From NCBI RefSeq assembly GCF_019249245.1, contig NZ_JAESDK010000006.1, forward strand, positions 1-64,000: DNA of 64,000 nucleotides, written 5' to 3'. Under the pieces are notes generated by a model that was not told the origin of the DNA, made no database searches, and was given only the letters and a program-made list of their open reading frames with translations. Positions 16,626 to 25,817 of this stretch are shown here, in pieces. The first letter of the stretch is position 1; each line of letters begins with the position of its first letter. Source of the DNA: Alteromonas lipotrueiana. Its GTDB lineage: Bacteria; Pseudomonadota; Gammaproteobacteria; Enterobacterales; Alteromonadaceae. The position numbers were made by a program, and so were the translations under genes.

Positions 16626-16790
16626 ATGTGTTTTAAAACCAATGTTACTAAGACCAGAAAACGGCCCTCTCGGCCCCTGTTAAATGCTGCTACAGAGGAT
16701 TTAGATTCTTCTGCTAAGCATTACCGCAATAAAGTCAGGGGAACTCGTACACCAGACTTACTGGGCAAACCAAAGCGTGTTGTTCATTAA
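16626..16790 (+). CDS. Small basic hypothetical protein (54 aa)
   Basis: An open frame from ATG 16626 to TAA 16790 with GAGG about 6 nt upstream of the start. The product is strongly basic (KTRKRPSRPL, GKPKRVVH), has no hydrophobic segment and matches no family I know. It lies alone in an 864 bp gap between gpmA and a flavin reductase. The ribosome-binding site is the main support; the gene could be spurious. Confidence 0.4.
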   Translation: MCFKTNVTKTRKRPSRPLLNAATEDLDSSAKHYRNKVRGTRTPDLLGKPKRVVH

Positions 16791-16858
16791 TAACACGCAA
16801 TTATGGTATGCGTTGCAACAGTATAAAAGCACTACGTTTTACTTGTCGGTGCTTTAAA

Positions 16859-16953
16859 ATTTCAATGTGAAATGGCCCAGCTTGCATAGCTTGGTGGGTC
16901 CTCTCGTACCTTATGTTGTATCACACTGTGCATAATCCCCACATTTCACATTA
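16859..16953. repeat. Nested inverted-repeat element, possible structured RNA
   Basis: Outer arms AATGTGAAAT (16864-16873) and ATTTCACATT (16943-16952) are perfect. Inside lie CCAGCT/AGCTTGG (about 16877-16894), GTGGG/CCCAC (16893-16897 and 16938-16942) and TTATG/CATAA (16911-16935). Together they could fold into a multi-stem RNA of about 90 nt or mark a small mobile inverted-repeat element. The rest of 16791-17240 shows no convincing gene. Confidence 0.4.
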
Positions 16954-17240
16954 ATCAAAATAGGTGGCAACCTCCGCTACCATCCGCATTCAAATTAATA
17001 GCAAGCAGAAACCCTGCCTATAGTAGGGGATAGATAAATTCGTCTATCGAGAGCTTTGCTACCTACCGTTATTGATAATCCTTGTGCTACACGCCAGGTC
17101 ATCCCACTCAATGAGCGCTCTGAATCGTCAAAAATAGTAAACAGATATAGCGGCTGCAGGTTGTTCGGTCGGTTCACAAACTATTCTGCGATAGAATACG
17201 TAATCTTAACGATGTAAATGACAAAGGAGTTACTTACGCT

Positions 17241-17861
17241 ATGTCAACGAAGTACCACTACTACGAGCCTGAAAGTGGTCACGGGCTGGCCCACGATCCG
17301 TTCAACGCTATTATCGCGCCGCGTCCTATTGGCTGGATATCCAGTAAAAGTAAGGAAGGGATTGTGAATCTTGCACCCTATAGCTTCTTTAATGCCTTTA
17401 ATTACACGCCTCCCATTATTGGCTTTGCCAGTGTTGGCTACAAAGATACCGTGCAAAATATAGAAGAAACGGGTCAGTTTTGCTGGAATCTGGTCAGTGA
17501 ACCGTTAATGGAAAAAATGAACACGACGAGCGCCATGGTCGATGCGGGTACCGATGAGTTTGGACTAAGCGGTTTAAGAAAAGGCGTCTCCAGAAAAGTG
17601 GATGTGCCTTTTGTTGCAGACAGCCCGGCGATAATGGAGTGTCGTAAAACTCAGATTATACGCTTGCAGAATAAGGAAGGTGAGCCTTGTAATAGTTGGA
17701 TGGTATTTGGGGAAGTGGTGGCGGTACATTTACACCCCGATACCCTTAAAGAGGGCAGTTACCAAACGCTTGCTGGCCAGCCGGTATCGCGAGGAGGCGG
17801 CCCGGGCGACTATTTTACTATTAGTGAGACAGATAAAAAATTTATGTCACGGCCAGAATAA
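17241..17861 (+). CDS. Flavin reductase family protein (FMN-binding split barrel)
   Basis: 206 residues of the flavoredoxin/flavin-reductase-like split-barrel family. The start has the typical NAIIAPRPIGWISSKSKEG and NLAPYSFFNAFNYTPPIIGF blocks, which bind FMN, followed by DTVQNIEETGQFCWNLV. The C-terminal part contains FGEVVAVHL and ends near the family's normal length. Such proteins bind FMN and reduce flavins or small substrates using NAD(P)H; the natural partner is unknown. AAAGGAGT lies upstream of the ATG. It converges with the DUF2721 gene. Confidence 0.85.
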   Translation: MSTKYHYYEPESGHGLAHDPFNAIIAPRPIGWISSKSKEGIVNLAPYSFFNAFNYTPPIIGFASVGYKDTVQNIEETGQFCWNLVSEPLMEKMNTTSAMVDAGTDEFGLSGLRKGVSRKVDVPFVADSPAIMECRKTQIIRLQNKEGEPCNSWMVFGEVVAVHLHPDTLKEGSYQTLAGQPVSRGGGPGDYFTISETDKKFMSRPE

Positions 17862-17882
17862 GGCAACCGATAAAATAGTAGG

Positions 17883-17916
17883 TAACCTGCACCAAAATAA
17901 ACGGCGGCGCAGGTTA
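17883..17916. terminator. Hairpin between convergent genes
   Basis: TAACCTGC (17883-17890) and GCAGGTTA (17909-17916) form a perfect 8 bp stem with an 18 nt loop between the flavin reductase and DUF2721 genes. The downstream ATTATTT on the plus strand is only moderately T-rich. Confidence 0.45.
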
Positions 17917-17931
17917 ATTATTTGGCTTGAT

Positions 17932-18426
17932 TTAAAGTGGTGGAGGTTGCCCGGGACGATATTTTCGCGGTTTGTGAATAGTACGCACTATATTTATGGC
18001 GCGTGTTGCCATTCGTACTTCGACTAAAAAGAGAATTAGTGCAAAAACCAAAAAGAACATGGCCGCCAAAAATAACAGCACGATAGGTAATTTTAGATCA
18101 ATAATTAACAAAGAGCCGGCAAATAGCAGAGCAATAACCAGACAAATCATTAATCCTGAAGCTACACAAAAACCTATCGCCCAGTTAGTTGCACGCACTC
18201 GCTCCCACAGCAAAATAATTTCCTGTTTCGACCGTTCGACCAGCTCAGGATCGGCTAATGTCTGAATGCGGCGTTCAGCAACCCGGACACGATCGGAAAT
18301 GCGCCCTAAACGTTCTGACATAACACCTAGAAAACCCGCTACGCCAGTCAGCAGAAAAACCGGAGCTATGGCAAATTCGATAAGTTGAGCAAGGCTGGGT
18401 ATTAATGTATCCAAAGTTACACTCAC
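17932..18426 (-). CDS. DUF2721 family membrane protein
   Basis: 164 residues. An N-terminal hydrophobic stretch (about 17-36) is followed by LGVMSERLGRISDRVRVAERRI, characteristic of DUF2721. Two close membrane spans follow (about 78-130, WAIGFCVASGLMICLVIALLF and IVLLFLAAMFFLVFALILFLV). The C-terminus ends with Arg-rich and Pro-rich residues. The family's function is not known. It is a single gene. The 428 bp stretch upstream (18427-18854), shared with divergent ndh, contains AT-rich DNA but no feature I could name. Confidence 0.8.
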   Translation of the reverse strand: MSVTLDTLIPSLAQLIEFAIAPVFLLTGVAGFLGVMSERLGRISDRVRVAERRIQTLADPELVERSKQEIILLWERVRATNWAIGFCVASGLMICLVIALLFAGSLLIIDLKLPIVLLFLAAMFFLVFALILFLVEVRMATRAINIVRTIHKPRKYRPGQPPPL

Positions 18427-18854
18427 GTTATTTACGGTTTTTGATAAACGATACTATGCAAATGCTTCGCCGGTTTTGATAAAAAAGTATGATCGATGTA
18501 ATTTAAGATAACAACTTTGTGTTTTTCAGATAATTATTAATAATAGCAGGCGTTTGTACCTTGTTATTATTGATGGTGCAAAGCGTCTTACTCTGGGTTG
18601 ATTCGGTTTTGTTACAGTATGACAGTTTTTCGAAGTTATGCTGTTGTCTTATGCCGTCATAAAATTTTGTCTGACTATGGTGCTCGGCTTTTTAGTTAAA
18701 AATAAAATAAACCTGATCGCGAAAAATACTATTGTATTTAGACGTCTGGACGTTCATTATCGAGTGTAGTCTCACCAGCCATCGGCATTGCTAAATAGCG
18801 GCATAGCAAAACCTGAGTGCATATGGCTGGAAAGATTACTGTAAAGGCGCAAGT

Positions 18855-20147
18855 ATGAAAAAGATTGTGGTAGTAGGAGGCGGAGCCGGTGGGCTAGAGC
18901 TCGTAACCAAGCTTAGTCGGTCCCTGGGTAAAACAAAACAAGCCGAGATTATTCTTATCGACAGAAACCGTACACACGTTTGGAAACCTCTTTTGCATGA
19001 GGTGGCCGCCGGGGTTATCGATAAACACTCTGACGGTGTCGATTATCGAATGCACGCCGTTCGGCACCACTATCAATTTCAGCTAGGTAACCTTAGCCAT
19101 ATCGATTCCCAGGTAAAACAGCTAACTCTTGACCCGCTGTATGATGAAAACGAGCATTTAATTTTACCTGAGCGCCAGGTACGGTACGACTATCTGATAC
19201 TGGCAATGGGTAGTGTATGCAATGACTTTGGTACACCGGGGGTTAAAGACTATTGTTATGCCCTGGACTCATTGCCTCAGGCTGAGAAATTCCACCGGGC
19301 GCTGCTGAATCAACTACTTAAAGTTAATCAGGAAGCAGGAGACAAACGCCAGCTACAAATAGGTATTGTCGGGGCAGGTGCTACCGGAACCGAACTTGCC
19401 GCCCAGCTTCATCATGTCGCAAATTTGGCACGTGCGTACGGTATGCCACAGATGTCTTCTGATCGATTAAAGGTCACGATTCTTGAAGCAGGAGACCGAA
19501 TTTTGCCGGCTCTACCAGAAAAAATAGCGCTTTCGGCGCATAAAGCGCTTACAAAACTGGGTATCAAGGTACGCGAATCTACAATGGTATCTGAGGCCAC
19601 CGAAAAAGGCTTTTTAACCAGCGAAGACGAATTTATTGAAGCTGACCTGATGGTTTGGTCGGCAGGCGTAAAAGCCCCGGATTTTATAGTGGCAATGGAC
19701 GTTTTTGAAACTAATCGAGCTAATCAAATTCTGGTAACCCCAGAGCTACGCAGTACCGTTGATGAGACTATTTTTGTCATTGGCGACTGTTGTGGGTTTC
19801 AACAAAAAGACGGTAGCTGGGTACCGCCACGGGCTCAGTCTGCGCATCAAATGGCCAGTACTGCTGCGACTAACCTTGAAGCGGTATTTAAAAACAAATC
19901 ACTTAGCCAGTATGAGTATAAAGACTACGGGTCTTTAGTGCATTTAAGCAAATACAGTACGGTAGGCAGCTTAATGGGCTCGCTGTCTAATAGCAGTATG
20001 TTTATAGAAGGTCGGCTTGCCAAAATTGTGTACGTATCATTATACAACAATCATCAGTTTACTGTGCATGGCTGGTTCAAGGGCATATTGACATTATTTA
20101 GTCGAAAACTCAGTAACATTGTAGGACCAAAGTTTAAGCTGCATTGA
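18855..20147 (+). CDS. ndh: Type II NADH dehydrogenase
   Basis: 430 residues. The N-terminus VVVGGGAGGLELVTKL is the FAD-binding Rossmann loop, and IGIVGAGATGTELAAQLHH near residue 175 is the NADH-binding loop. VFVIGDCC-type FVIGDCCGFQ near residue 310 contacts FAD, with PPRAQSAHQMA following. The C-terminal amphipathic region (VSLYNNHQFTVHGWFKGI) is typical of the membrane-attaching part of NDH-2. The enzyme passes electrons from NADH to quinone without pumping protons. It starts at ATG 18855 and appears monocistronic. Confidence 0.92.
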   Translation: MKKIVVVGGGAGGLELVTKLSRSLGKTKQAEIILIDRNRTHVWKPLLHEVAAGVIDKHSDGVDYRMHAVRHHYQFQLGNLSHIDSQVKQLTLDPLYDENEHLILPERQVRYDYLILAMGSVCNDFGTPGVKDYCYALDSLPQAEKFHRALLNQLLKVNQEAGDKRQLQIGIVGAGATGTELAAQLHHVANLARAYGMPQMSSDRLKVTILEAGDRILPALPEKIALSAHKALTKLGIKVRESTMVSEATEKGFLTSEDEFIEADLMVWSAGVKAPDFIVAMDVFETNRANQILVTPELRSTVDETIFVIGDCCGFQQKDGSWVPPRAQSAHQMASTAATNLEAVFKNKSLSQYEYKDYGSLVHLSKYSTVGSLMGSLSNSSMFIEGRLAKIVYVSLYNNHQFTVHGWFKGILTLFSRKLSNIVGPKFKLH

Positions 20148-20341
20148 TACACGTAGTAAGCAGGTAGCAAGATGCAGGTAACAAAACGGGCAGGGGTTTA
20201 GTGAGCTGACTATAAATTTTTCGAAAAACGGTTTTAACAAAAAGTTTACACGCATTTCCTTTTAGAGCACTTTTTGCACAGTTCTTGCAGCTGCTTCTAT
20301 TAACGAGTAAGCCTGTATCGAAAACCTGATAGGAAAATCAT

Positions 20342-20767
20342 ATGACATTAGCTAATAACCCTCCTGCTGTTGTAATGAAAGCTTTTACCTGGGCCTGCGA
20401 AGAACTTGGCTTAACCAGTAGCGAAGCCGCGCAAATATTGGGCGTCAGTGATATTGCCTTACGTGAAACCGCGCTGGTAGGTTTTGAGGTAGCGTCATCT
20501 GAAAGCGAAGTGCAGATAGAGTTCATTAAAATGTATCATTTACTCTACGCTAAGTCAGATGGCAGTAGTGATACGATGTCAGGCTGGTTTAATAGTTATA
20601 ATCCGCATTTAGATGTGGTTCCTAAAAAAGCCTGCAGTAACTTACCCGGTATACGTTATGTCAGCGATTATATACAAAGCCAGCAAAATGAACCTTTAGC
20701 GGTCACACCTGTATTAGCGGCAAGTCGTCAGCAAGTGCCGCATGAAGCAAAGCTAGAGACCCGCTAA
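20342..20767 (+). CDS. Orphan Xre/MbcA/ParS-like antitoxin-type protein
   Basis: 141 residues. An N-terminal helix-turn-helix (about 9-36, AFTWACEELGLTSSEAAQILG) is followed by helices and a C-terminal MSGWFNSYNPHLDVVPKKA, resembling the toxin-binding segment of DUF2384 (MbcA/ParS/Xre) antitoxins in which a W-x-N-x-x-L-x-x-x-P core is conserved. Such antitoxins pair with a downstream RES-domain toxin. None is present: the next 168 bp has no gene and the following gene runs in the opposite direction. It may be a free-standing regulator. Assignment rests on motif resemblance. Confidence 0.55.
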   Translation: MTLANNPPAVVMKAFTWACEELGLTSSEAAQILGVSDIALRETALVGFEVASSESEVQIEFIKMYHLLYAKSDGSSDTMSGWFNSYNPHLDVVPKKACSNLPGIRYVSDYIQSQQNEPLAVTPVLAASRQQVPHEAKLETR

Positions 20768-20935
20768 AAGGTAACTAATAGTCATTGTATGTGCTCTGTT
20801 ATTGCCACTCGATAGACGAGACGCTGAACGTTAGGGAAGACAGGTATTGCTATGTAGCAATAAACTGTATGTGGCTACTGCTTGAGCCACAACAGTCTGT
20901 TTGTAAAAATATAAGTCAGCTACTTCACCCAAACA

Positions 20936-21784
20936 TTAGCTCGCGGCCTGAAAAACCTGGCGGGTTGTTTGACTGTCATAAGCGGTGATTGACAAAGCTT
21001 CTTCTGGTACCCCCACACTTTGTTCTAACCATTGAGAAAGCGGTGCAATATCCTGTTGGCGCGCGCCAATCCAGGCAGCCGGAGAGCCTGCCGGCCGGGG
21101 GATATTTTGTAGCAGCTGAGGTAATGTAGCAAACCGCCCATTGTTCCATACAATTTCCATATTCACGGGTTTGCTCAACAGGATATTTTCCAACATACCG
21201 CTGTTATTAATAGCCACAATGCCGCGGGTAGCAGGATGTAACGCTTCCAAATGATGTGCAATTGCAGGAATAGCAGGCACTTCACCCCCCAGCAATACCC
21301 AGTCGGTACTGGCCTTTAATGCAGGTGAAAACCACGGGCCTTTAACCTGAATATCTTCACCAATACGTGCCTGGTTAGCCCACTGACGAGCCGGTCCGTC
21401 CGGAAGATGCCCGCCCAGCATTACGTCAATCGTTACTAACAGCATATCGGTATCGCAAAAACGCACGGTAAAGGGTCGCTCTAACAGTGCTTCCTCTTGT
21501 AACGCCTTGCGTTGTAAGGGGCGCCCATCACTTTCAAACAACAAACGAATACAGCTTCCTGGTCGTAATTGAGGCAGATGGCGAACCGCTGAACCGCCCA
21601 GCGTAAGGCGGCGAACATGCTCGCTGATGTGAGTTATCTTTTGTACGGTCAGACTAAAACTCTGCGCCATTGCAGGTTTAGGTTTTGCGCTGAAAAGTTT
21701 TTTCAATTGTTGCCAGTATGCCACCGGAAAACGCTCAATATAGGAAGTAAATGTCTGAATTTTGATATGCCAGATTTGAACCAA
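20936..21784 (-). CDS. Siderophore-interacting protein (ViuB-type flavoprotein)
   Basis: 282 residues of the SIP family. After a start-proximal extension of about 40 residues comes the FAD-binding barrel, with RPFTVRFCD (the RxYTxR-type flavin motif) and DVMLGGHLPDGPARQWANQA, which is characteristic of SIPs. The NAD(P)-binding half follows with WVLLGGEVPAIPAIAHHLEAL. ViuB-like enzymes reduce ferric siderophores in the cytoplasm to free Fe(II). No siderophore receptor or Fur box was identified next to it. The true start may be internal because the first 35 residues are not conserved-looking. Confidence 0.87.
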   Translation of the reverse strand: MVQIWHIKIQTFTSYIERFPVAYWQQLKKLFSAKPKPAMAQSFSLTVQKITHISEHVRRLTLGGSAVRHLPQLRPGSCIRLLFESDGRPLQRKALQEEALLERPFTVRFCDTDMLLVTIDVMLGGHLPDGPARQWANQARIGEDIQVKGPWFSPALKASTDWVLLGGEVPAIPAIAHHLEALHPATRGIVAINNSGMLENILLSKPVNMEIVWNNGRFATLPQLLQNIPRPAGSPAAWIGARQQDIAPLSQWLEQSVGVPEEALSITAYDSQTTRQVFQAAS

Positions 21785-22192
21785 TTTGTTCGAAACTTCA
21801 TCAATTTTGATAAAAAAGGCTAAATAAATGGGTAGGGCTGCTATGGCAGGTCTCGTAGCCTGGAATTACCGCCCCTTAATTTGTAAGTAAGATGCGTACT
21901 TCCCTTCTTGAACACCCCTTTTATCATAAGTATGAGCAAGCTTAAGTAATGCGGATGAAAATATTGCACGGCATGCTTTCAGCCTATGTTCCGCGTTTTA
22001 ACTTGTGACTGTGTCGCAGGCAGGCAACATAGCGCAATAAAACCAATAAATTCAGAGTTTATCAGGCGTTTTTTTTAGTTTGGCTACAGTGATAGGTAAG
22101 TGAAGATGAGGCAGAGGAAGTACCTGATACGAAGCACCTGAAAAAGACAAACTTTGAAATCGAACCGAACGTTTATTTTCAGGCATAAAAAA

Positions 22193-22212
22193 ACCGGAGC
22201 AACCGCTCCGGT
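22193..22212 (-). terminator. Strong minus-strand terminator without an assigned gene
   Basis: ACCGGAGC (22193-22200), AACC loop and GCTCCGGT (22205-22212) form a perfect stem, followed on the minus strand by seven T. It is the strongest feature of the gene-free stretch 21785-22717. A tiny frame MVISLM with AAAGG upstream lies just before it on the minus strand near 22254-22276. It probably ends a small RNA or leader transcript. Confidence 0.75.
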
Positions 22213-22717
22213 CAAAACATTGGAATACACATGGATACTGAAAAGCAAATGACTACATCAGTGAAATAACCATAACAATACCTTTCGTTTTAATCACCTA
22301 GACTACTTATAAACCGGTATGTATTTAAATACGTTAAATTTTTTTAAAAGTGGTAGCTTGCAGAGATAGATTACATAGACTCAACTAATGTCTAAGAACG
22401 GTACCTGTTAATGCCAGGTATCTTAATGGGTATACGACACTAATTGTTACGTTTTAATAATCATTCTATGCGCATGAGGTAGGTACAATACAGACTCAGT
22501 TTGCAATGGCTATTTTATGCAAGGTGGTGAATTTTGACGCACAGTGTCAATATTTGTAGCTTGATATTTTCCCAGAGTAAACCATGCTAAGAATGAAGGG
22601 GCGTATTTTAGTGTACGTTCACCGTGCTTTTTCGCACATAGCCCTATATTAATCACGGTTAAATATACCAGGGTTTACCGGCGTCTAAATTAAGAAGTTG
22701 ATACCAGAGATATCAGA

Positions 22718-23971
22718 ATGCAGCAGGATATAAGCAAATTATTAGAGGGAATGGGCGTGGAACGTTCAAGTAGTACCGCTGATTTGTCGATGCTATTGGA
22801 AGCTATACGCCAGTTCTTAAATATGGAGGTCGCTTTTACATCGCGGTTTACCCAAAATGAACGCAAAGTTGAGTTAGTCAGTGCCAATGATGACTCCAGC
22901 TTCTCACACCCGCTGGTATCAGGTGTATCAGATGAGCTTAATAATTCGTACTGCTTCAAAATTGCCAATGGTGAACTGGCTAATTTGATTAAAGATACGG
23001 CGGCCAATCCCATAACTCGAAGTATGCCAGTGACCGAAAAATTGGAAATTGGAGCGTACATTGGCGTACCTATCACACTGAAAAATGGTGATGTATACGG
23101 CACCTTGTGCTGTTACGACAAAGCCGCCAATTCACAGTTGTCTCAGCGAGACGTGGATCTGCTACATATCATCGCCTCTTATGCCGGTCAGGTGTTGGGT
23201 CGAAATCTTGCAACAAAACAGCACAAAGACCAGCTTCGTACAGCTGTACGCAATGTGATTGACGAAAACCTTATAGAAGTAGTGTTTCAGCCTATTTATG
23301 GCAAACACAGTCGTTCGTATGAATATTATGAAGTACTGGCACGCTTTAATACCCAACCCTATCGTCCGCCCAACGAATGGTTGCACGATGCCGATCTGGT
23401 CGGGCTGGGTCTTGAAGTAGAAAGCGCCATTATAAAGCAGGTGGTAAAACGGTTGCATATGGCGGGCGCTCGGGAACTGAAATTAAAAACATCTATTAAT
23501 GTCAGTCCACGCATGATGGAAAGCGGCTTGCTTCCAGAGCTTTTATCGAAGATAAGCAGTGAACAGGTTCGCATCGAGCTTACTGAGCATGTGAGCGTGA
23601 CCAACTATGAAGAGTTTCGCACTTATCTACGCCCGTTGATTGAGCGAGGCTTCAAGATTTGTATTGACGATGTAGGCGCCGGCTTTGCCAGTTTGAAACA
23701 TATTTTAGAAATAGAACCAGACGTTATTAAGCTTGATTTAAGTCTTGCCACTAACATCCATCTTGACTCTAAACGACAATCGTTAGTTACAGGTTTGCTT
23801 GCTTTTGCGCGTAGTTTCAATTGCGAGGTAGTAGCAGAAGGCGTTGAAACCGCAGAAGAATACCAAACGTTAGCAAAGCTTGGTGTGACCTTTTTTCAGG
23901 GATGGTATTTTTCGCGGCCCGTAAAATTTGAGCAACTGGACAATAACCTGAAGATACCGACGGCAGTATGA
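22718..23971 (+). CDS. GAF-EAL cyclic-di-GMP phosphodiesterase
   Basis: 417 residues without membrane segments. Residues 20-165 form a GAF domain (IGAYIGVPITLKNGDVYGTLCCYD). Residues 180-410 form an EAL domain: the signature is EVL in YYEVLARFN, and the other catalytic residues are present in SINVSPRMM, RIELTEH, CIDDVGAGFASL, IKLDLS, VAEGVET and FFQGWYFSRP. It should therefore be able to hydrolyse c-di-GMP under control of the GAF sensor. There is no GGDEF domain. The gene stands alone and converges with the MFS gene. Confidence 0.92.
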   Translation: MQQDISKLLEGMGVERSSSTADLSMLLEAIRQFLNMEVAFTSRFTQNERKVELVSANDDSSFSHPLVSGVSDELNNSYCFKIANGELANLIKDTAANPITRSMPVTEKLEIGAYIGVPITLKNGDVYGTLCCYDKAANSQLSQRDVDLLHIIASYAGQVLGRNLATKQHKDQLRTAVRNVIDENLIEVVFQPIYGKHSRSYEYYEVLARFNTQPYRPPNEWLHDADLVGLGLEVESAIIKQVVKRLHMAGARELKLKTSINVSPRMMESGLLPELLSKISSEQVRIELTEHVSVTNYEEFRTYLRPLIERGFKICIDDVGAGFASLKHILEIEPDVIKLDLSLATNIHLDSKRQSLVTGLLAFARSFNCEVVAEGVETAEEYQTLAKLGVTFFQGWYFSRPVKFEQLDNNLKIPTAV

Positions 23972-24084
23972 AAGCACAGGGCTGCTTTGACGGCTATGTA
24001 GTAAAGCCGCTTGTTTCGGGCTTTTCGAACTGCTAATTTAGTTAATACGCAACGGCGCTTTACTCAATGTAAGGAACCCAACCA

Positions 24085-25269
24085 TTATACTGGACGGTTA
24101 GGTAATCGTAGCCATACCACCAGTGAAGCTATCCCCATCAATAGCGCGGCTGCCAAAAAAGGCCAGCGTTCATCTAGGTTAAACAGGGCCGCCGATATGG
24201 GTGGGCCGGTTATATACCCCATCGCTGGAGACGCAGTTATAAGCCCTGTTACCTTTGCTTGTTTCGCCGCCTCGCAACGAGCGGTGGCTACAGCTGCAAT
24301 AGAAGGGTAAGCGGCGCCAAACCCCGCTCCCATCAGTGCCAGACCTATATACAAATGCAATAGTTCCTGCTGAAAGTACAGCACTGCATATCCTACAGCA
24401 GTAAGGGGTAGAGCAATGTAAATCAATGCCGTCGGGCGTAACCAGTGTCGCTGAACCACGGTAAATTGAATGATTAAAGAAAATACCGCCATAACCATCA
24501 TGGCTAGGCCGGCCTGTCGGGCAGCGCCCACCGCGCTAAAATCCAGTGTATCCATCAGGAAAAAAGCCAGACTTTGCTGCATTATCGCCATACAGCCAAA
24601 TAAACACACGCAGCAGCTTATCAACAGCAGGGTGCTGGACTTAATTTTTATATCACTTTTTATCGTATCAGAGCCTGACTGACCCGCTTGTGCCGCGTTA
24701 AGATCGGGCAGTTTTTTTGCTACCAGAACAATCGCCAGAAGGGTAAACACAATAACAAAATAAAAGGGCGCTAAAATTCCGGCACCAACCAGCAACCCTG
24801 CCAGCGGCGGTCCTAGTATCTGGCCAAGATTATTTGCCGAGGTCACTTTGCTGATAGACGAAGCCCGTTCTTTAGATGAGCTTACGGCTACCACATACCC
24901 GACTACTGACGGGGGCGTGGCAGACATAACTGAAGACTGCAAACAGCGACTTATCAGTAGTCCGGTAAATAGAATAGTACCTGACAACCAGCCATTAAGC
25001 CCAGCCCACCAGATAGTTGCAAAAACAAAGGTACCCAGGGTGTAACCACTTAATCCCAGTAACAACAGTTTTCGGTAACCGTAGCGCAGGGTATATCTGC
25101 TCCATACATTTGCACCAATAGCAAAAACCAGCGCAGATGATGACATCATAACGGCGACCTGCATTTCTGAAAGATTTGCCAGTCGACCTAATGAGGGCAC
25201 GGTTGTCAGAAATACACTCTGGCCAACAGCAGTCGCCAGTAATGCGCAAAATAATATCAGGTATGTCAT
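24085..25269 (-). CDS. Major facilitator superfamily transporter
   Basis: 394 residues and about 12 hydrophobic segments in two halves. The region after TM2 contains NVWSRYTLRYGYRKLLLLGL, a weak version of the MFS loop 2-3 motif. SSISKVTSANNLGQILGPPLAGLLVGAG in helix 5 resembles the drug-efflux motif of DHA1-type antiporters. The substrate is unknown. The leader on the minus strand holds a strong terminator hairpin 117 nt before the start, so expression could involve attenuation. Confidence 0.82.
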   Translation of the reverse strand: MTYLILFCALLATAVGQSVFLTTVPSLGRLANLSEMQVAVMMSSSALVFAIGANVWSRYTLRYGYRKLLLLGLSGYTLGTFVFATIWWAGLNGWLSGTILFTGLLISRCLQSSVMSATPPSVVGYVVAVSSSKERASSISKVTSANNLGQILGPPLAGLLVGAGILAPFYFVIVFTLLAIVLVAKKLPDLNAAQAGQSGSDTIKSDIKIKSSTLLLISCCVCLFGCMAIMQQSLAFFLMDTLDFSAVGAARQAGLAMMVMAVFSLIIQFTVVQRHWLRPTALIYIALPLTAVGYAVLYFQQELLHLYIGLALMGAGFGAAYPSIAAVATARCEAAKQAKVTGLITASPAMGYITGPPISAALFNLDERWPFLAAALLMGIASLVVWLRLPNRPV

Positions 25270-25385
25270 TTGAACCAGTCATTGATAAAAAGAAGTCTAA
25301 AGTGTGCAGGCAGGTAAGCGGTAAAACTAAGCGGCACTGAACTTAGTATATCACCGACAAATCAACATCGGCCTTAAGAAAAAAA

Positions 25386-25405
25386 CTCCCGCCAAACAGC
25401 GGGAG
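25386..25405 (-). terminator. Strong minus-strand terminator upstream of the MFS gene
   Basis: CTCCCGC (25386-25392) and GCGGGAG (25399-25405) with a 6 nt loop are followed on the minus strand by a run of T. No gene precedes it on that strand within 25406-25817. It may be an attenuator in the MFS leader or the end of a small RNA. Confidence 0.7.
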
Positions 25406-25817
25406 AAAATCAGAGGTATTGATTGGGTCATAGGGGACCCGGGGGGAGAATAACTGTCATACGACATCGAATATTCATCAACGTTAGGCAAATACTCTAA
25501 CTCATGTCAGATAGAAGATGTTTAGCTGGAAAAAACCTGACTTAACAAAGCACTATCTCTAAACAGTTACTATTTACTAAGCGAGGTTCATGCCAATAGT
25601 AAGTTTTATCTGTAAGCCTTTGTTTTATTGTACGTATTTATGGTTTGTGGCGTTTGGGATTTTTTGATGCAGCATGAATAAGAAAAATTTTCACACCAAA
25701 CGTCGTATATTTCATACACAAGAATAGATTTTGACCTATATAAATACAAAAACATTTATATACTACTAAAACAAATCGGATTGTTCGCGCAGTCACTTCT
25801 TGCAGGTAAAAATAATA

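Noticed and set aside
16995..17177. Minus-strand open frame of 60 codons before the flavin reductase
   Set aside because: It has no ribosome-binding site, no recognisable motif and occupies the probable promoter region of the divergent gene.
20785..20988. Plus-strand open frame of 67 codons after the antitoxin-like gene, considered as a toxin
   Set aside because: It is too short for a RES domain, lacks its motifs, has no ribosome-binding site and overlaps the convergent flavoprotein gene.
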